From contig NZ_CP108358.1 of the NCBI RefSeq assembly GCF_036237315.1, positions 1 through 64,000 of the forward strand: 64,000 nucleotides of DNA, read 5' to 3'. This DNA comes from Streptomyces sp. NBC_01351 (GTDB taxonomy: Bacteria > Actinomycetota > Actinomycetes > Streptomycetales > Streptomycetaceae). Below the pieces are notes generated by a model that was not told the DNA's origin, searched no databases, and was given only the letters and a program-made list of their open reading frames with translations. The translations under genes and the position numbers were made by a program. Positions within the stretch are counted from its first letter, which is position 1; every line of letters starts with the position of its first letter. This document shows, in pieces, positions 7,783 to 17,296 of this stretch.

Positions 7783-8379
7783 TCAGGGGGAGGTCGGCCG
7801 GGTCCAGTGCGGATCGCGACCGCTCAGGCCGACTGCGCGGTCCAGCAGTGGGGCGGCGTCCGGTACGGGCACGACGGGGCCGAAGATGCCGCCGGCCTCG
7901 TCGTCGACGGCCGACAGCAGGAACGCGTGCGAGGCGTGCAGTGCGGCCTGGTCCGGTGCGTAGTCCTGGCCTGTGGCCCGGGCCAGGTCCCAGCCGTGGA
8001 TCACCAGTTCGTCGACGGCCACCGCACCCATGACGTCGCCCGGCAGGTCCACTCCGCCCGCGCGGGTCGTGCCCGTCCAGGCGGCCGGGTCCCTCCAGGC
8101 TTCGGCCAGTTCGCCGAGGGCCCGGGGCAGTTCCTCCCGCCAGTCGGCGGGCAGCGAGAGCGCGGCTTTGTCGGGGGCCGTGTCCGTCGTGGGGCCCAGG
8201 TTCTTGCGGGCCGCGTCGCGGAAGGCGACGGCGAGGCCTGCGAGGTGCGCCAGCAGGTCGCCGACGGCGTACTCGGGGCAGGGCGTCGGGTCGGCCAGTC
8301 GGGCGTCGGTGACGCCCGCCGCGAGGCGGGCCACGATCCGGGCTTGTGGTCCGAGGTCGAGAGTCGTCGTATCGGTCAT
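7783..8379 (-). CDS. TIGR03086-family metal-binding protein (DinB/maleylpyruvate isomerase fold)
   Basis: 198 aa. The segment PTPCPEYAVGDLLAHLAG near residue 32 and VIHGWDLARATGQ near residue 130 are the hallmark histidine-containing helices of the mycothiol-dependent maleylpyruvate isomerase-like (MDMPI/DinB) four-helix bundle. Members bind a divalent metal, and some use mycothiol as cofactor; the substrate is usually unknown. The ATG has an excellent GGAGGAG site. Monocistronic by spacing. Confidence 0.8.
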   Translation of the reverse strand: MTDTTTLDLGPQARIVARLAAGVTDARLADPTPCPEYAVGDLLAHLAGLAVAFRDAARKNLGPTTDTAPDKAALSLPADWREELPRALGELAEAWRDPAAWTGTTRAGGVDLPGDVMGAVAVDELVIHGWDLARATGQDYAPDQAALHASHAFLLSAVDDEAGGIFGPVVPVPDAAPLLDRAVGLSGRDPHWTRPTSP

Positions 8380-8478
8380 CTGGCGCTCCTCCGGGACGAT
8401 GGGTCTGGGGAGGGTAGACCGATGTCGGGGGCCGTACTCATCGCGACGCGAGCGGGAGATTCGACCGGGCGGATCGGT

Positions 8479-9066
8479 TCAGCGGGCGAGCGGGCGTTTG
8501 TAGTAGCGCCAGGGGAACCAGCCCGCGCCGACGGGGGTCCAGCCGTCCGCCTCCATCCGCCGGTGCCTGCTGGTGGAGGCGAGGGTCACCCGGCAGTGTT
8601 CCCACGGGTGGTCGGACGCCTCCACCTCGTGGAACAGCGCACCGTATCCGACCAGGTGCCAGCCTTCGCGTCCGGCGTCCGCCAGGGCCGCCATCTCGTT
8701 GAAGGCGGACAACGGGCTGAGGATGCGGCGCTCGGCGGTGCCGGGTCCGCCCGCGGGCGGTTCGGAGGCCACGGCGTCGGCGGCCTTGGTCGCGAAGCGC
8801 TGCTGGGCGGCTTGGCGGCTCACTCCCAGGACGCGGCCGACGGTGTCCCAGCTGTGTCCCGCCGCCCTGGCTCCCTGGACGGCCTCGCGCAGCAGTCGGC
8901 TCGCCTCCTCGGCGCCGACGCGCGAGGCGTCCACCAGGCGCAGGTACTCGTCGGCGTCGTGCTCCAGCGATGCGGCCAGCCCTTCGCGGGCGCCGAGGAC
9001 TGCGGCCGCGACACCTTCCCGGACGAGGACCGCTTCCTGCGGACCCAGCCGCGGTTCGCCCTTCAT
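8479..9066 (-). CDS. Helix-turn-helix protein, 195 aa
   Basis: Residues about 55-85 (AVQGARAAGHSWDTVGRVLGVSRQAAQQRF) form the HTH that is common in small actinomycete proteins of this type, here followed by a C-terminal domain rich in Trp and His that I do not recognise (WHLVGYGALFHEVEASDHPWEHCRVTL). The start at 9066 is chosen because it overlaps the stop of the membrane-protein gene by ATGA, implying translational coupling. It is a candidate for the repressor that binds the paired palindromes at 9351-9399 and so controls its own operon (inference). Confidence 0.7.
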   Translation of the reverse strand: MKGEPRLGPQEAVLVREGVAAAVLGAREGLAASLEHDADEYLRLVDASRVGAEEASRLLREAVQGARAAGHSWDTVGRVLGVSRQAAQQRFATKAADAVASEPPAGGPGTAERRILSPLSAFNEMAALADAGREGWHLVGYGALFHEVEASDHPWEHCRVTLASTSRHRRMEADGWTPVGAGWFPWRYYKRPLAR

Positions 9067-9350
9067 TTCCGGGCGCCGTGGAGGGGCTCCAGCGCGTCGA
9101 GCACCGCCGCGTCGCGGCGCGCCCGGTCGGCGTCCGTACGGGCAGCGGCGCGGGCGGCCAGTGCGCTCGTGGTGGCGATGAGCGCGAGTTCGACCACGAT
9201 CAGCACGACCCAGCCGGCCGTGCTGAACCGGTCGGCGAAGAGCGTGGCCAGCGCGGGCAGGACCGCTGTCAGCGGGAGTAGCGCGATGAAGGAGTCGGTG
9301 GGAGGGACAGTGTCCTTGTGGGACACAGCCTTCGGGTTCAAGATCGGCAT
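9063..9350 (-). CDS. Small membrane protein, partner of the HTH protein
   Basis: 95 aa with two hydrophobic segments at about residues 20-40 and 45-66, then a charged Arg/Ala/Asp-rich cytoplasmic tail. It precedes and overlaps the HTH gene by four bases. No Shine-Dalgarno sequence precedes the ATG. Instead TTGACA lies exactly 35 bases upstream (9380-9385) and a weak -10 (TTTCCT, 9357-9362) 17 bases after it. The transcript would therefore begin at the A of the start codon, i.e. a leaderless mRNA. Confidence 0.65.
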   Translation of the reverse strand: MPILNPKAVSHKDTVPPTDSFIALLPLTAVLPALATLFADRFSTAGWVVLIVVELALIATTSALAARAAARTDADRARRDAAVLDALEPLHGARK

Positions 9351-9399
9351 GCGTCAAGGAAACCTTGACGCGATCGTGGTGTCAAGGATTTCTTGACAC
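9351..9399. promoter_or_regulatory. Two operator-like palindromes over a leaderless promoter
   Basis: Palindrome 1 is centred at 9361 (GCGTCAAGG-AAA-CCTTGACGC, 9351-9371). Palindrome 2 is centred at 9389 (GTGTCAAG-GATTT-CTTGACAC, 9379-9399). They share GTCAAGG..CTTGAC arms, cover the -35 TTGACA and the -10 region of the membrane/HTH operon, and fill the gap after the permease gene. A dimeric regulator bound here would block transcription. Confidence 0.75.
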
Positions 9400-9401
9400 G
9401 C

Positions 9402-10174
9402 TCAGGCGTCGTTGCGCTTGAGCATGTAGTAGCCGCCGGCCAGGGAGGCCGCCGCCCACAGCGCCATGATGGCGAGGCCCGTCCACGGGCCGTACGGCGG
9501 TCCGTTGACCTGCTGCACCACCTGCATGACGCTCGTGCCCGCCTGGTCGGGGAAGAAGTAGCCGACCTTCTTGGTGGCGGGCACGAAGTTGAAGATCGGC
9601 GCGATCATGAAGAAGTAGGCCATCAGGACGCTGAGGGAGAGCACTGCCTTGCGCAGCATCGTGGCGACGCCGACCGCGAACAGCAGCATGAGCGTCAGGT
9701 ACACCCCGGCGCCGGTGACCGCTCGCAGCACCCCCGGGTCGCCGAGGGAGGCGCCGTGGTCGCCGAGGAGCGCCTGGCCGACGAAGAACGTCGCGATGCT
9801 GGTGGCCATGCCCACGGCCAGGCCCGGTAGGGCGGCGGCCGCGGCCTTGGCGAAGTACATCAGGCCGCGCTGCGGCACGGCGGCGAGCGTGGTGCGGATC
9901 ATCCCCGTGCCGTACTCGCTGGTGACCACGAGGACGCCGAAGGTGATCATCGCGAGCTGACCGAGGCCCATGCCGATGAAGCTGGTCATCACCGGGTCGA
10001 AGGCGGCCTGTTCCGCGGCGTTGAGGGTGTCGAACTCGCCGCCCAGGATGACGCTCAGGAGCGCACCGAGGCCGATGGTCGAGAAGAACGCGGCCGTCAG
10101 CGTCCACATCGACGAGCTGATGGTCCGGATCTTCGTCCACTCCGCCCAGAGGACGGCAGTGGTTGCGGCCATGG

Positions 10175-10178
<4 letters not shown>
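9402..10178 (-). CDS. ABC-2 type exporter permease
   Basis: 258 aa with six hydrophobic segments. The opening AVLWAEWTKIRTISSSMWTL is typical of the two-gene actinomycete exporters whose permease belongs to the ABC-2 superfamily. The section VVTSEYGTGMIRTTLAAVPQR is a conserved cytoplasmic loop of that family. The start at 10178 has a GGAAGGAG site and overlaps the ATPase stop by ATGA, so the two are translated together. It acts in the cytoplasmic membrane. The substrate is unknown, possibly a peptide or other antimicrobial. Confidence 0.85.
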
Positions 10179-11134
<956 letters not shown>

Positions 11135-11277
11135 ACGATTCAGCGTAGGCCGCGCGTGTGGCGTTAATGAGGTGTGTGTGGGTGTTTGTCCGGTGATGGT
11201 TCCTGGAGGACAGGGGCGCGATGAGGGGGGTGCCCTGCGGGTGTCTTCCTCGGCAGGGGGCGCACGGGGGTGTGTGT

Positions 11278-12279
11278 TCACAGCCAGCCGCGGCGGGTGG
11301 CGTTGACGCCCGCTTGGAATCTGCTGGTCGCGTCCAGGCGTTCCATCAGGTTGGACATCATGCGGCGGACCGTGCGCAGGGATACGCCGAGGCGGCGGGC
11401 CGCCGCTTCGTCGGTGTCTCCGGAGGCGACGATGGCGAGGAGGGTGCGCTCCATGGGGGTGCAGCCGTTGTCGTCGGTCGGCGGCTGGTCGCCGAACGAG
11501 GTTCCCGTGGACCAGCATTGTTCGAACAGGGCGCACAGGGCGGCCATGATGCCGGGGCTCTGGATCTCCAGTGCGCCGGCGCGGGGGTCGGCCGGGTCCA
11601 GGGGGAGGATCGCGATGCGGCGGTCCACGATGATCATCTGGATGGGGACGGTGGGCACGGTGCGCATCTGGCCGCCGTGTTCGGTGAGCCAGTGGGCGTA
11701 GGCGAGGGTGTCCGAGTCGTTGCGGAAGCTTTCGCGGCAGACAGCCCGTATGACGACGCCGCGTTCCAGGGCCTGTTCGTTGAGGGGCGTGGCCGCGCTG
11801 CGGGCGTCGGGGCGGTGCGCGCCTCCGGGGTTGAGCGAGAGGCATTCGAACTCCGTGGCGCGCTGGAGTTCCTCGAGCCGGGTCCTGACCGCGTCGAGCC
11901 CCTGGAGCCGGACGGTGTTGTCGAACATCCGGGTGTTGCGGTGCTCGGCGGCGATGGCGGCTATCTCCGCGCGGGCGGTTTCCACTTGGGCCTGCCGCGT
12001 GGCGAGGTCGGCCTCCGCCGACGCGAGGAGGGTGGACAGGCCCACTTCGGGGCTGACCGGCCGGAGTCTTCCGCCGTACTGGTACGAGGGGCGGAGCAGG
12101 GCGAGGGCGGCCAGTTCGTCGAAGGCGGTTCTCACGTCGGTCTCGGTGAGGCCGGTGTCCTGCGACAGCGCGCCGACTCCGTGGTCTGGGTACTGGAGCG
12201 AGGCCCGGTAGACCGTTTCCGCGTGCGCCGACAGGCCCAGCAGCTGCAGCACGAGGTTCTCCTCCCGGATCACGATCAT
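11278..12279 (-). CDS. LuxR-type regulator with TrmB-like N-terminus
   Basis: 333 aa. The N-terminal section (LQLLGLSAHAETVYRASL ... LSQDTGLTETDVRTAFDELAALAL) is a TrmB-like winged helix. A coiled helical part runs at about 85-125, then a PLD-like sensory domain. The C-terminus is a LuxR/GerE HTH (MERTLLAIVASGDTDEAAARRLGVSLRTVRRMMSNLMERL). This architecture is common next to lanthipeptide and other secondary-metabolite genes in Streptomyces. It lies between the exporter genes and the rightward cupin operon, so it may control either one. The ATG at 12279 is tentative; a GTG six bases downstream is possible. Confidence 0.8.
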   Translation of the reverse strand: MIVIREENLVLQLLGLSAHAETVYRASLQYPDHGVGALSQDTGLTETDVRTAFDELAALALLRPSYQYGGRLRPVSPEVGLSTLLASAEADLATRQAQVETARAEIAAIAAEHRNTRMFDNTVRLQGLDAVRTRLEELQRATEFECLSLNPGGAHRPDARSAATPLNEQALERGVVIRAVCRESFRNDSDTLAYAHWLTEHGGQMRTVPTVPIQMIIVDRRIAILPLDPADPRAGALEIQSPGIMAALCALFEQCWSTGTSFGDQPPTDDNGCTPMERTLLAIVASGDTDEAAARRLGVSLRTVRRMMSNLMERLDATSRFQAGVNATRRGWL

Positions 12280-12505
12280 GTTGGAACGAAGCCTTCCGGA
12301 CGCCGCATGTCCGGACAAGCGCCTTGGGAGACATCCTGCGCCGAGGTGGCGCCAAGGTGCCAGGCATGTTGGGGCCCGCCTTCTCCTAGTGACACGGGTG
12401 CCGCGGTTGGACAGGATTGACCCATCGAACGCAACACCCCGCAAACAAGGGTGAAAGCGAAGAAACGAAGAAACACACCATGTCTTTCGAAGGGTGGAAT
12501 CCGTC

Positions 12506-12673
12506 ATGGCCCGGACCGTCGCACTTCTGCTTTCGGCCGCCGCTCTGATCGCCGGCCTCGCGACCGCGGGCTCCGTCGTTCACGGTGAGGCGCAGACCCT
12601 TCGTGTGACGGCCGGTGACGGGTACGGGTGGGTGAACCCGCAGGTTGTCACCACCCCTCCCCCAGGGCTCTAG
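12506..12673 (+). CDS. Small secreted protein, 55 aa
   Basis: A short ORF encodes MARTVALLLSAAALIAGL, a clear signal peptide with cleavage likely near residue 25 (TAGSVVHG), and a mature part of about 30 residues ending VVTTPPPGL. An AGGGTGGA site lies upstream. Such tiny secreted proteins are common in Streptomyces, and no function is known. It lies between the LuxR-type regulator and the cupin operon. A possible overlapping 22-codon frame begins at 12480. Confidence 0.55.
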   Translation: MARTVALLLSAAALIAGLATAGSVVHGEAQTLRVTAGDGYGWVNPQVVTTPPPGL

Positions 12674-12719
12674 TACCGGCAGGCGAAGGACTCCACCGGA
12701 CTCCCGCCCCCATACCGCC

Positions 12720-13004
12720 ATGCACATGATCACGATGCAGTTGGTCGGTTCCCGCGGGACGGCAGGTGCCCCGGAGAACCTCAGAGAACTCCTCGCGGCC
12801 CACTTCGATCCGGCGGACCGGATCGAGCACCTGTGGGTGGGCGCCCGCCCGGACCGGATCGACCTGGTCTTCTTCGTCATCGCCGACTGCGAGGCCGAGG
12901 CCCTCCTCGCGGCGCACGCCGCCTGCCGGCGGGCACTGGACCGCACACCGCGGCTGACGGCCTGGCACATGCCGGACACAGGCGGAGGCCGCCTCCCCCT
13001 GTGA
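12720..13004 (+). CDS. Unknown 94-aa protein at the head of the cupin operon
   Basis: Not recognised. It has an alternating hydrophobic pattern (IEHLWVGARPDRIDLVFFVIAD) followed by a helix rich in Ala, suggesting a small ferredoxin-like alpha/beta fold. The ATG at 12720 is uncertain because no strong ribosome site is visible; an internal ATG two codons later is equally plausible. It lies 75 bases before the first cupin-like gene in the same direction, so co-transcription is likely. Confidence 0.5.
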   Translation: MHMITMQLVGSRGTAGAPENLRELLAAHFDPADRIEHLWVGARPDRIDLVFFVIADCEAEALLAAHAACRRALDRTPRLTAWHMPDTGGGRLPL

Positions 13005-13078
13005 CAGCCGCGCCACCCACCCCATCCACGGCCCGCGCGTCGGCCACCGCCGCGAAAGGCAACGGAGAGGAATCAACC

Positions 13079-14320
13079 ATGCCCAAAACCGCTGACGCAG
13101 GGCCCGCGGCACTCGACCGCACCACCGTCCGGCGCCACACCGGCAGTTACCACGTACCGTACGACGTCACGGCGATGGACTTCTCCATCCCCGGTGCGCG
13201 GCTGGAGACGGCCAACGTGACCGAGGGCGACGGCTCCCGCGGCGTCGTGCGCGTCACCCGGATCTCCAGGGGCCCGGGCATCACCGACTACGTGACCCAC
13301 GAGAAGGAGTTCACCTACTCCACCTTCGGCATCCACGTCGGCCAGGACGACCGCCTCACGTTCTTCGGCGAGGGACAGCGCATCACGGTGCACCTGATCG
13401 ACTGCCGGGAGGACTCGGCGCGGCTCGGTGACGAGATCACGATCCACATGGCGGTCTCGCCCCACCGCGTCCTGATCATCCCCAAGGGGGTCGCGCACAC
13501 CCTGGACGGCCTCGGCGGCGTCGTCACCCGCGACGAGCCCGTCTGGTACGCCGACCGGAACCCCGACTGGGAACCGGACAACGACCTGGTGTCCTTCCTG
13601 CGCACGGCCGACGTGGCGCCGGTGGTCCGGACGAACCGTCACGAGCTGCCCGTCGCCGCCCACCTGCTGGTGTCCAGGATGTCCCAGGCGACGAACGCCC
13701 AGGTCCGCGGCGCCTACGGGGCCCGGTTCCGGGTCTCCATCGGCGGACGGACCACCTATGCGACGCTCCGGCCGGCCTGGCGGGCGGCCGAGACCGAGGC
13801 CGAGGCGGAGGCCGACGCGCGCAGGATGATCGTCCGCAACAACTTCGTCCTGACCGGGCCCGAGTCCTTCACGGTCGTGCCCTCCACCGACAGCTGCACC
13901 TCCGACGTGCTCGAAGTGCGACTCGACGGTCAGGACGGCCGGTTCGTCCGGCACGAGTACTCCCGCCGCCACCTCACGTGGCTGGCGGGCAGCACGGACG
14001 CGAGCATCGAAGTGATCACCGAGGACGGGGAACACTCCGTCATCCCGCTCGGGGACCCCACCATCGGCGTGCGCATCCCTCCCGGTACCTGGTACCGGCT
14101 CACCGGCAGCGGCCGCATCTGGCTCCGCTCCGAGATGGAGCTCCTGGACCTCACCCCCTGGCAGCTCGACCATCCCCTCGGCCGCGACGTCACGACCGCG
14201 GATCCCGCACAGGCCGGCCCCAGCAGGCCCGAGCAGGAGGACGACCGTTACCTGCCCGGCCCGGCTCTCCACGCGCTGGCGCGCATGGAAGCCAAGGCAA
14301 TCGCACTCACCACCCACTGA
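13079..14320 (+). CDS. Cupin-like protein A, 413 aa, unknown pathway
   Basis: The section from about residue 65 to 160 (HEKEFTYSTFGIHVGQDDRLTFF ... VHLIDCREDS ... VLIIPKGVAHTLDGLGGVVTRDE) has the spacing of a cupin/RmlC-like beta-barrel. His residues that could bind metal or act in catalysis are at HVGQ, VHLID and GVAHTL. A second, weaker barrel fills the C-terminal half (TSDVLEVRLDGQDGRFVRHEYSRRHLTWL ... IPPGTWYRLTG). Length is about twice that of single-domain sugar epimerases. The same scaffold recurs in the gene at 14689, which looks like a paralogue. Start at 13079 has GGAGAGG. The function is unknown; sugar-nucleotide epimerase-like or lyase-like chemistry are possibilities only. Confidence 0.6.
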   Translation: MPKTADAGPAALDRTTVRRHTGSYHVPYDVTAMDFSIPGARLETANVTEGDGSRGVVRVTRISRGPGITDYVTHEKEFTYSTFGIHVGQDDRLTFFGEGQRITVHLIDCREDSARLGDEITIHMAVSPHRVLIIPKGVAHTLDGLGGVVTRDEPVWYADRNPDWEPDNDLVSFLRTADVAPVVRTNRHELPVAAHLLVSRMSQATNAQVRGAYGARFRVSIGGRTTYATLRPAWRAAETEAEAEADARRMIVRNNFVLTGPESFTVVPSTDSCTSDVLEVRLDGQDGRFVRHEYSRRHLTWLAGSTDASIEVITEDGEHSVIPLGDPTIGVRIPPGTWYRLTGSGRIWLRSEMELLDLTPWQLDHPLGRDVTTADPAQAGPSRPEQEDDRYLPGPALHALARMEAKAIALTTH

Positions 14321-14334
14321 GAGGAACACACACC

Positions 14335-14613
14335 ATGTCCATCACCACGACCGAGACCACCGCGTGGAAGAACGAGCTCGCCGCCATGGCCGGTGACGTC
14401 TCCGACCCCGCCGCCCGCGCCGCCCTGGAGAGCCTGAGCTCCGCGCTGGAGCCGTACTTCGAGACCCCGGAGTACTTCCGCAGCATCCTCGGCAAGATCG
14501 CCATGGCGATGATCGACGCGGACACCGAGGAGCAGATCACCTCCCGCGCCTTCGGTGACATCGAGGAGTTCAAGGCCGCGCTCCCGGACGGCGTCGTCGT
14601 CACCACGATCTGA
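14335..14613 (+). CDS. 92-aa protein between the two cupin genes
   Basis: Not recognised. It has a Thr-rich start (MSITTTETTAW), a long helical section (residues about 10-75, with PAARAALESLSSALEPYF and ILGKIAMAMIDADTEEQI) and a short hydrophobic, Thr-containing end (ALPDGVVVTTI). It begins 14 bases after cupin A with a GAGGAAC ribosome site. Position and size make it a candidate precursor peptide or a small protein partner of the two cupins, but no protease site or known leader motif is visible. Confidence 0.6.
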   Translation: MSITTTETTAWKNELAAMAGDVSDPAARAALESLSSALEPYFETPEYFRSILGKIAMAMIDADTEEQITSRAFGDIEEFKAALPDGVVVTTI

Positions 14614-14688
14614 GCAAGCCCGCAGTCCTGAGGGGCGGGTGCACCCGGCGGTGTACCCGCCCCCATGCGTCGAGAAGAAAGGCCGGAC

Positions 14689-15831
14689 GTGTCCGCTCTC
14701 CCCAAGCCGCATCTGATCATGACCAAGACCCGCACCACGGGTACCGGCTCAGGCCTCCCGGGAGCGCGGCGCATCAGGTCGTCCCGCAACGACCGGCCCC
14801 ACCACTACATGGTCCACAGCCCGCACTTCGCCTACGAGGAGTACGCCGTCCACCGCGGGCAGTACGACCGCCTCAGCTTCTACGGCCCCGCGGGCTCCGA
14901 ACCGGTCACCGTGCACATGTACGACTGCCGCTCGGACTCGCCGGAGTACGACCGCAAGCTGCAGGTCGACGTGCCGGCGGACGGGTCGTGCGTGCTGGCC
15001 GTCCCGCCCGGGTACGCCCACTGGTTCGAGCGGCTCGGCAGCGTGACCACCCGCAACGACTACTCGCTGCACGCACCGGCGGACCCGTCCACGCGGTGGA
15101 CCCCGTTCGACGACAACGCCACGTACGCCGTCGCGGCGATGGACCGGGCGCGCCCGCAGGTCACCGCGAACACCGTGGAACTGCCCACCCCCGCCCAGTT
15201 CCTGATCTCCAAGGCCGTCTCGCGCAGCTGGCTCGGCGGGGCGACGGAGCAGGGCGTCGTCGCCGCCGCGGAGATCGGGGGCGAGCTGCACCGCTACTTC
15301 ATCGACCGGGATCTGGCCGGTCAGCAGCCCGAGGTGGTGCGGTCGGAGCTCGCGACGGTCACCGCGGGCGTCGGTTCCTACCAGTCCATCCGCGACGACT
15401 CGTACGGCACCGGCTCGAACGTCGACAACGGGCTGGCCGACACGATGGTCCTTGACGTTCCGGCCGCCTGGCCGCGGTATTTCAGCGCGCATCCCAATCT
15501 CACGCTCAAGCTGTCGCCGCTGCTGTACGACAATCCCGAGATGGAACTCCAACTCATCGACCGGCGTGCGGACTCCCCGACGTTCGGAGCCGTGGAGGTG
15601 CTTCCCTTCCCTCGGGATCCGCGGGTGGTGCTGACGATCGAGCCGGGTGTGCTCCTGCGGGCCCGGGGCAGCGGCACCCTGCACTACCGGGTCGAGTACG
15701 AGGTCCACGGCGCGAGCGCCCGGATGCCGGAGCTCTTCGTCCCCGTACCCGACGGCGGTTCCCTCCCGACCTTCGACGCCCCCGGTGCCGCGCTCGCGGA
15801 CGAGGTCGTACGGGAGCTGGCGTACCAGTGA
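14689..15831 (+). CDS. Cupin-like protein B, paralogue of protein A, 380 aa
   Basis: Shares with protein A the pattern VHxGQxDRLxFxG, then VTVHxxDCRxDS, then VLxxPxGxAH and LGxVxTR, and later an ELPxxxxxLxSxxxS block, over residues about 50-200. The C-terminal half again looks like a beta-barrel ([24 protein letters not shown]). The GTG at 14689 is preferred to the ATG at 14665 because AGAAAGG lies 6-7 bases before it and nothing suitable precedes the ATG. The stop overlaps the MFS gene start (GTGA), giving tight coupling. Two divergent copies side by side suggest a heteromeric enzyme or two successive steps. Confidence 0.6.
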   Translation: MSALPKPHLIMTKTRTTGTGSGLPGARRIRSSRNDRPHHYMVHSPHFAYEEYAVHRGQYDRLSFYGPAGSEPVTVHMYDCRSDSPEYDRKLQVDVPADGSCVLAVPPGYAHWFERLGSVTTRNDYSLHAPADPSTRWTPFDDNATYAVAAMDRARPQVTANTVELPTPAQFLISKAVSRSWLGGATEQGVVAAAEIGGELHRYFIDRDLAGQQPEVVRSELATVTAGVGSYQSIRDDSYGTGSNVDNGLADTMVLDVPAAWPRYFSAHPNLTLKLSPLLYDNPEMELQLIDRRADSPTFGAVEVLPFPRDPRVVLTIEPGVLLRARGSGTLHYRVEYEVHGASARMPELFVPVPDGGSLPTFDAPGAALADEVVRELAYQ

Positions 15832-17183
15832 CCACTGCGCAGCAGAAGACGGAAACGGAAGCCGGACCCACCGCGCCGCCCGCGGCGTCGCGCCGGCTGA
15901 CCCTGCTCATCGCGGTCTTCGGTGTCCTCGTCCTGGTCCGCTCGATGAGCGAGGGCATCTACGACATCGCCTTCGCCAACCTGGCGCTGGACCTGTCCGG
16001 GCTGGTCAGCACGGTGGGTCTGGTCTACTGCGTGGGCTACGGCGTCGAGGTGGTGGCCTCCGTCGCGGCCGGTCCCCTGCTGGACCGGGGGAACCCGAAG
16101 ACCGTCCTGGTCGTGTCGTACCTGATCAAGATCGGTGTCTTCGCGCTCATCGGGGTCGGCTCGTCGTTCCTGTCCTCGCACCTGTGGGCCATCGTCGTCG
16201 CGGCCGCGACCGTCGACCTCGTGCACCACGTCGGGGAGATGGCGCTGTTCGTGCTGCTGCCGAGGGTGCTCGACGCCAAGAGCCTGGTTCGTGTGCAGGG
16301 CATCGCCGGGAGCATCCGGTCGAGCTGCGAACTGCTCTCGCCCGTCGTCGCGGGCCTCGTCATCACGCTCATGCCGGGCTCGCGGGCGCTGCTGGTCGCG
16401 GCGGCCCTGCAGGTGCTCGCCCTCGCCGTGTTCGCCGTGTTCGCCGCGGTCGCGGCGCGACGGCCCGCCGCGGTCGACGGCGCTGCCGCCGCCGGGGGTG
16501 CCGGGGAGGCCGACGCGACGGATGAACAGGACGGGGGCTCCGCCGTCCTGCCGTCCCGTCGCACCGTGGCCAGGACCATCACGAACAGCCGGTCCTGGCG
16601 CCGGTTCGCCCTCTTCCACGCGCTGACCGTGCTCTGCCTCTCCACGGTCGTCCTCTCGTTGCTCTCCCTGATGCGCGAGACCCACCACATGTCGGCGGCC
16701 CGCGCCGGTGTCTTCCTGGTCTTCTCGACCGTCGGCGCCGTCGTCGGAGGTCTCGTCGTCGCGAAGGCGGGGCCCGACGGCATCCGGGGCAGCCTGCGCT
16801 GGGCCCCGGCCCTCGCCGGCGCCGGAACCCTCGTGGCGGCGCTGCTCGGCCACGACCAGTGGGTCCTCGCGGCCGGGCTGGTCCTGTTCGGGCTCGGCTT
16901 CACCGTGTACCTGCGGTCGGCCGGGCTCCTCATTCAGCTGCGCGCGCCGTCGAAGCTGCTGGGTACCTGGTTCGGGCTGCTCGACGCCGTCATCCGGATC
17001 GTCAGCGCGGCCGCCATCCTGGCCACCGGTTTCCTCTTCGACCGGTTCGGCGGGGCTGTCGTGTACCTCGCCTTCGGCGGCCTGCTCGTGCTCAGCGCCG
17101 CACTGTGGTCCACCTTCGGCACGCAGGACCACACGGGCCTCACTCGCACACCGCTGCACCCGGAGCACCCCTCGACGGACTGA
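15828..17183 (+). CDS. MFS transporter
   Basis: 451 aa with about 12 hydrophobic segments in two halves, separated by a cytoplasmic loop at about 205-245 rich in Ala, Gly and Asp. The motif [20 protein letters not shown] after the second segment is the MFS motif A position. It is translationally coupled to cupin B by a GTGA overlap, so it is probably the exporter (or importer) for the product of this operon. It lacks recognisable antibiotic-family features. Confidence 0.8.
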   Translation: MTTAQQKTETEAGPTAPPAASRRLTLLIAVFGVLVLVRSMSEGIYDIAFANLALDLSGLVSTVGLVYCVGYGVEVVASVAAGPLLDRGNPKTVLVVSYLIKIGVFALIGVGSSFLSSHLWAIVVAAATVDLVHHVGEMALFVLLPRVLDAKSLVRVQGIAGSIRSSCELLSPVVAGLVITLMPGSRALLVAAALQVLALAVFAVFAAVAARRPAAVDGAAAAGGAGEADATDEQDGGSAVLPSRRTVARTITNSRSWRRFALFHALTVLCLSTVVLSLLSLMRETHHMSAARAGVFLVFSTVGAVVGGLVVAKAGPDGIRGSLRWAPALAGAGTLVAALLGHDQWVLAAGLVLFGLGFTVYLRSAGLLIQLRAPSKLLGTWFGLLDAVIRIVSAAAILATGFLFDRFGGAVVYLAFGGLLVLSAALWSTFGTQDHTGLTRTPLHPEHPSTD

Positions 17184-17296
17184 GCGCCCGCCCTGCGTCA
17201 GTCGACGCCGGGGCTGTTCGAGGCGCGATCCCCTTGTCCCGCCCGGGAGTGGGATTCCCGGATCGCGCTCACCCCAAGCGCAACCGTGCGTGGGGG

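Noticed and set aside
13073..14329. 418-codon minus-strand frame opposite cupin A
   Set aside because: Antisense shadow. The plus-strand gene has a ribosome site, a paralogue and operon context.
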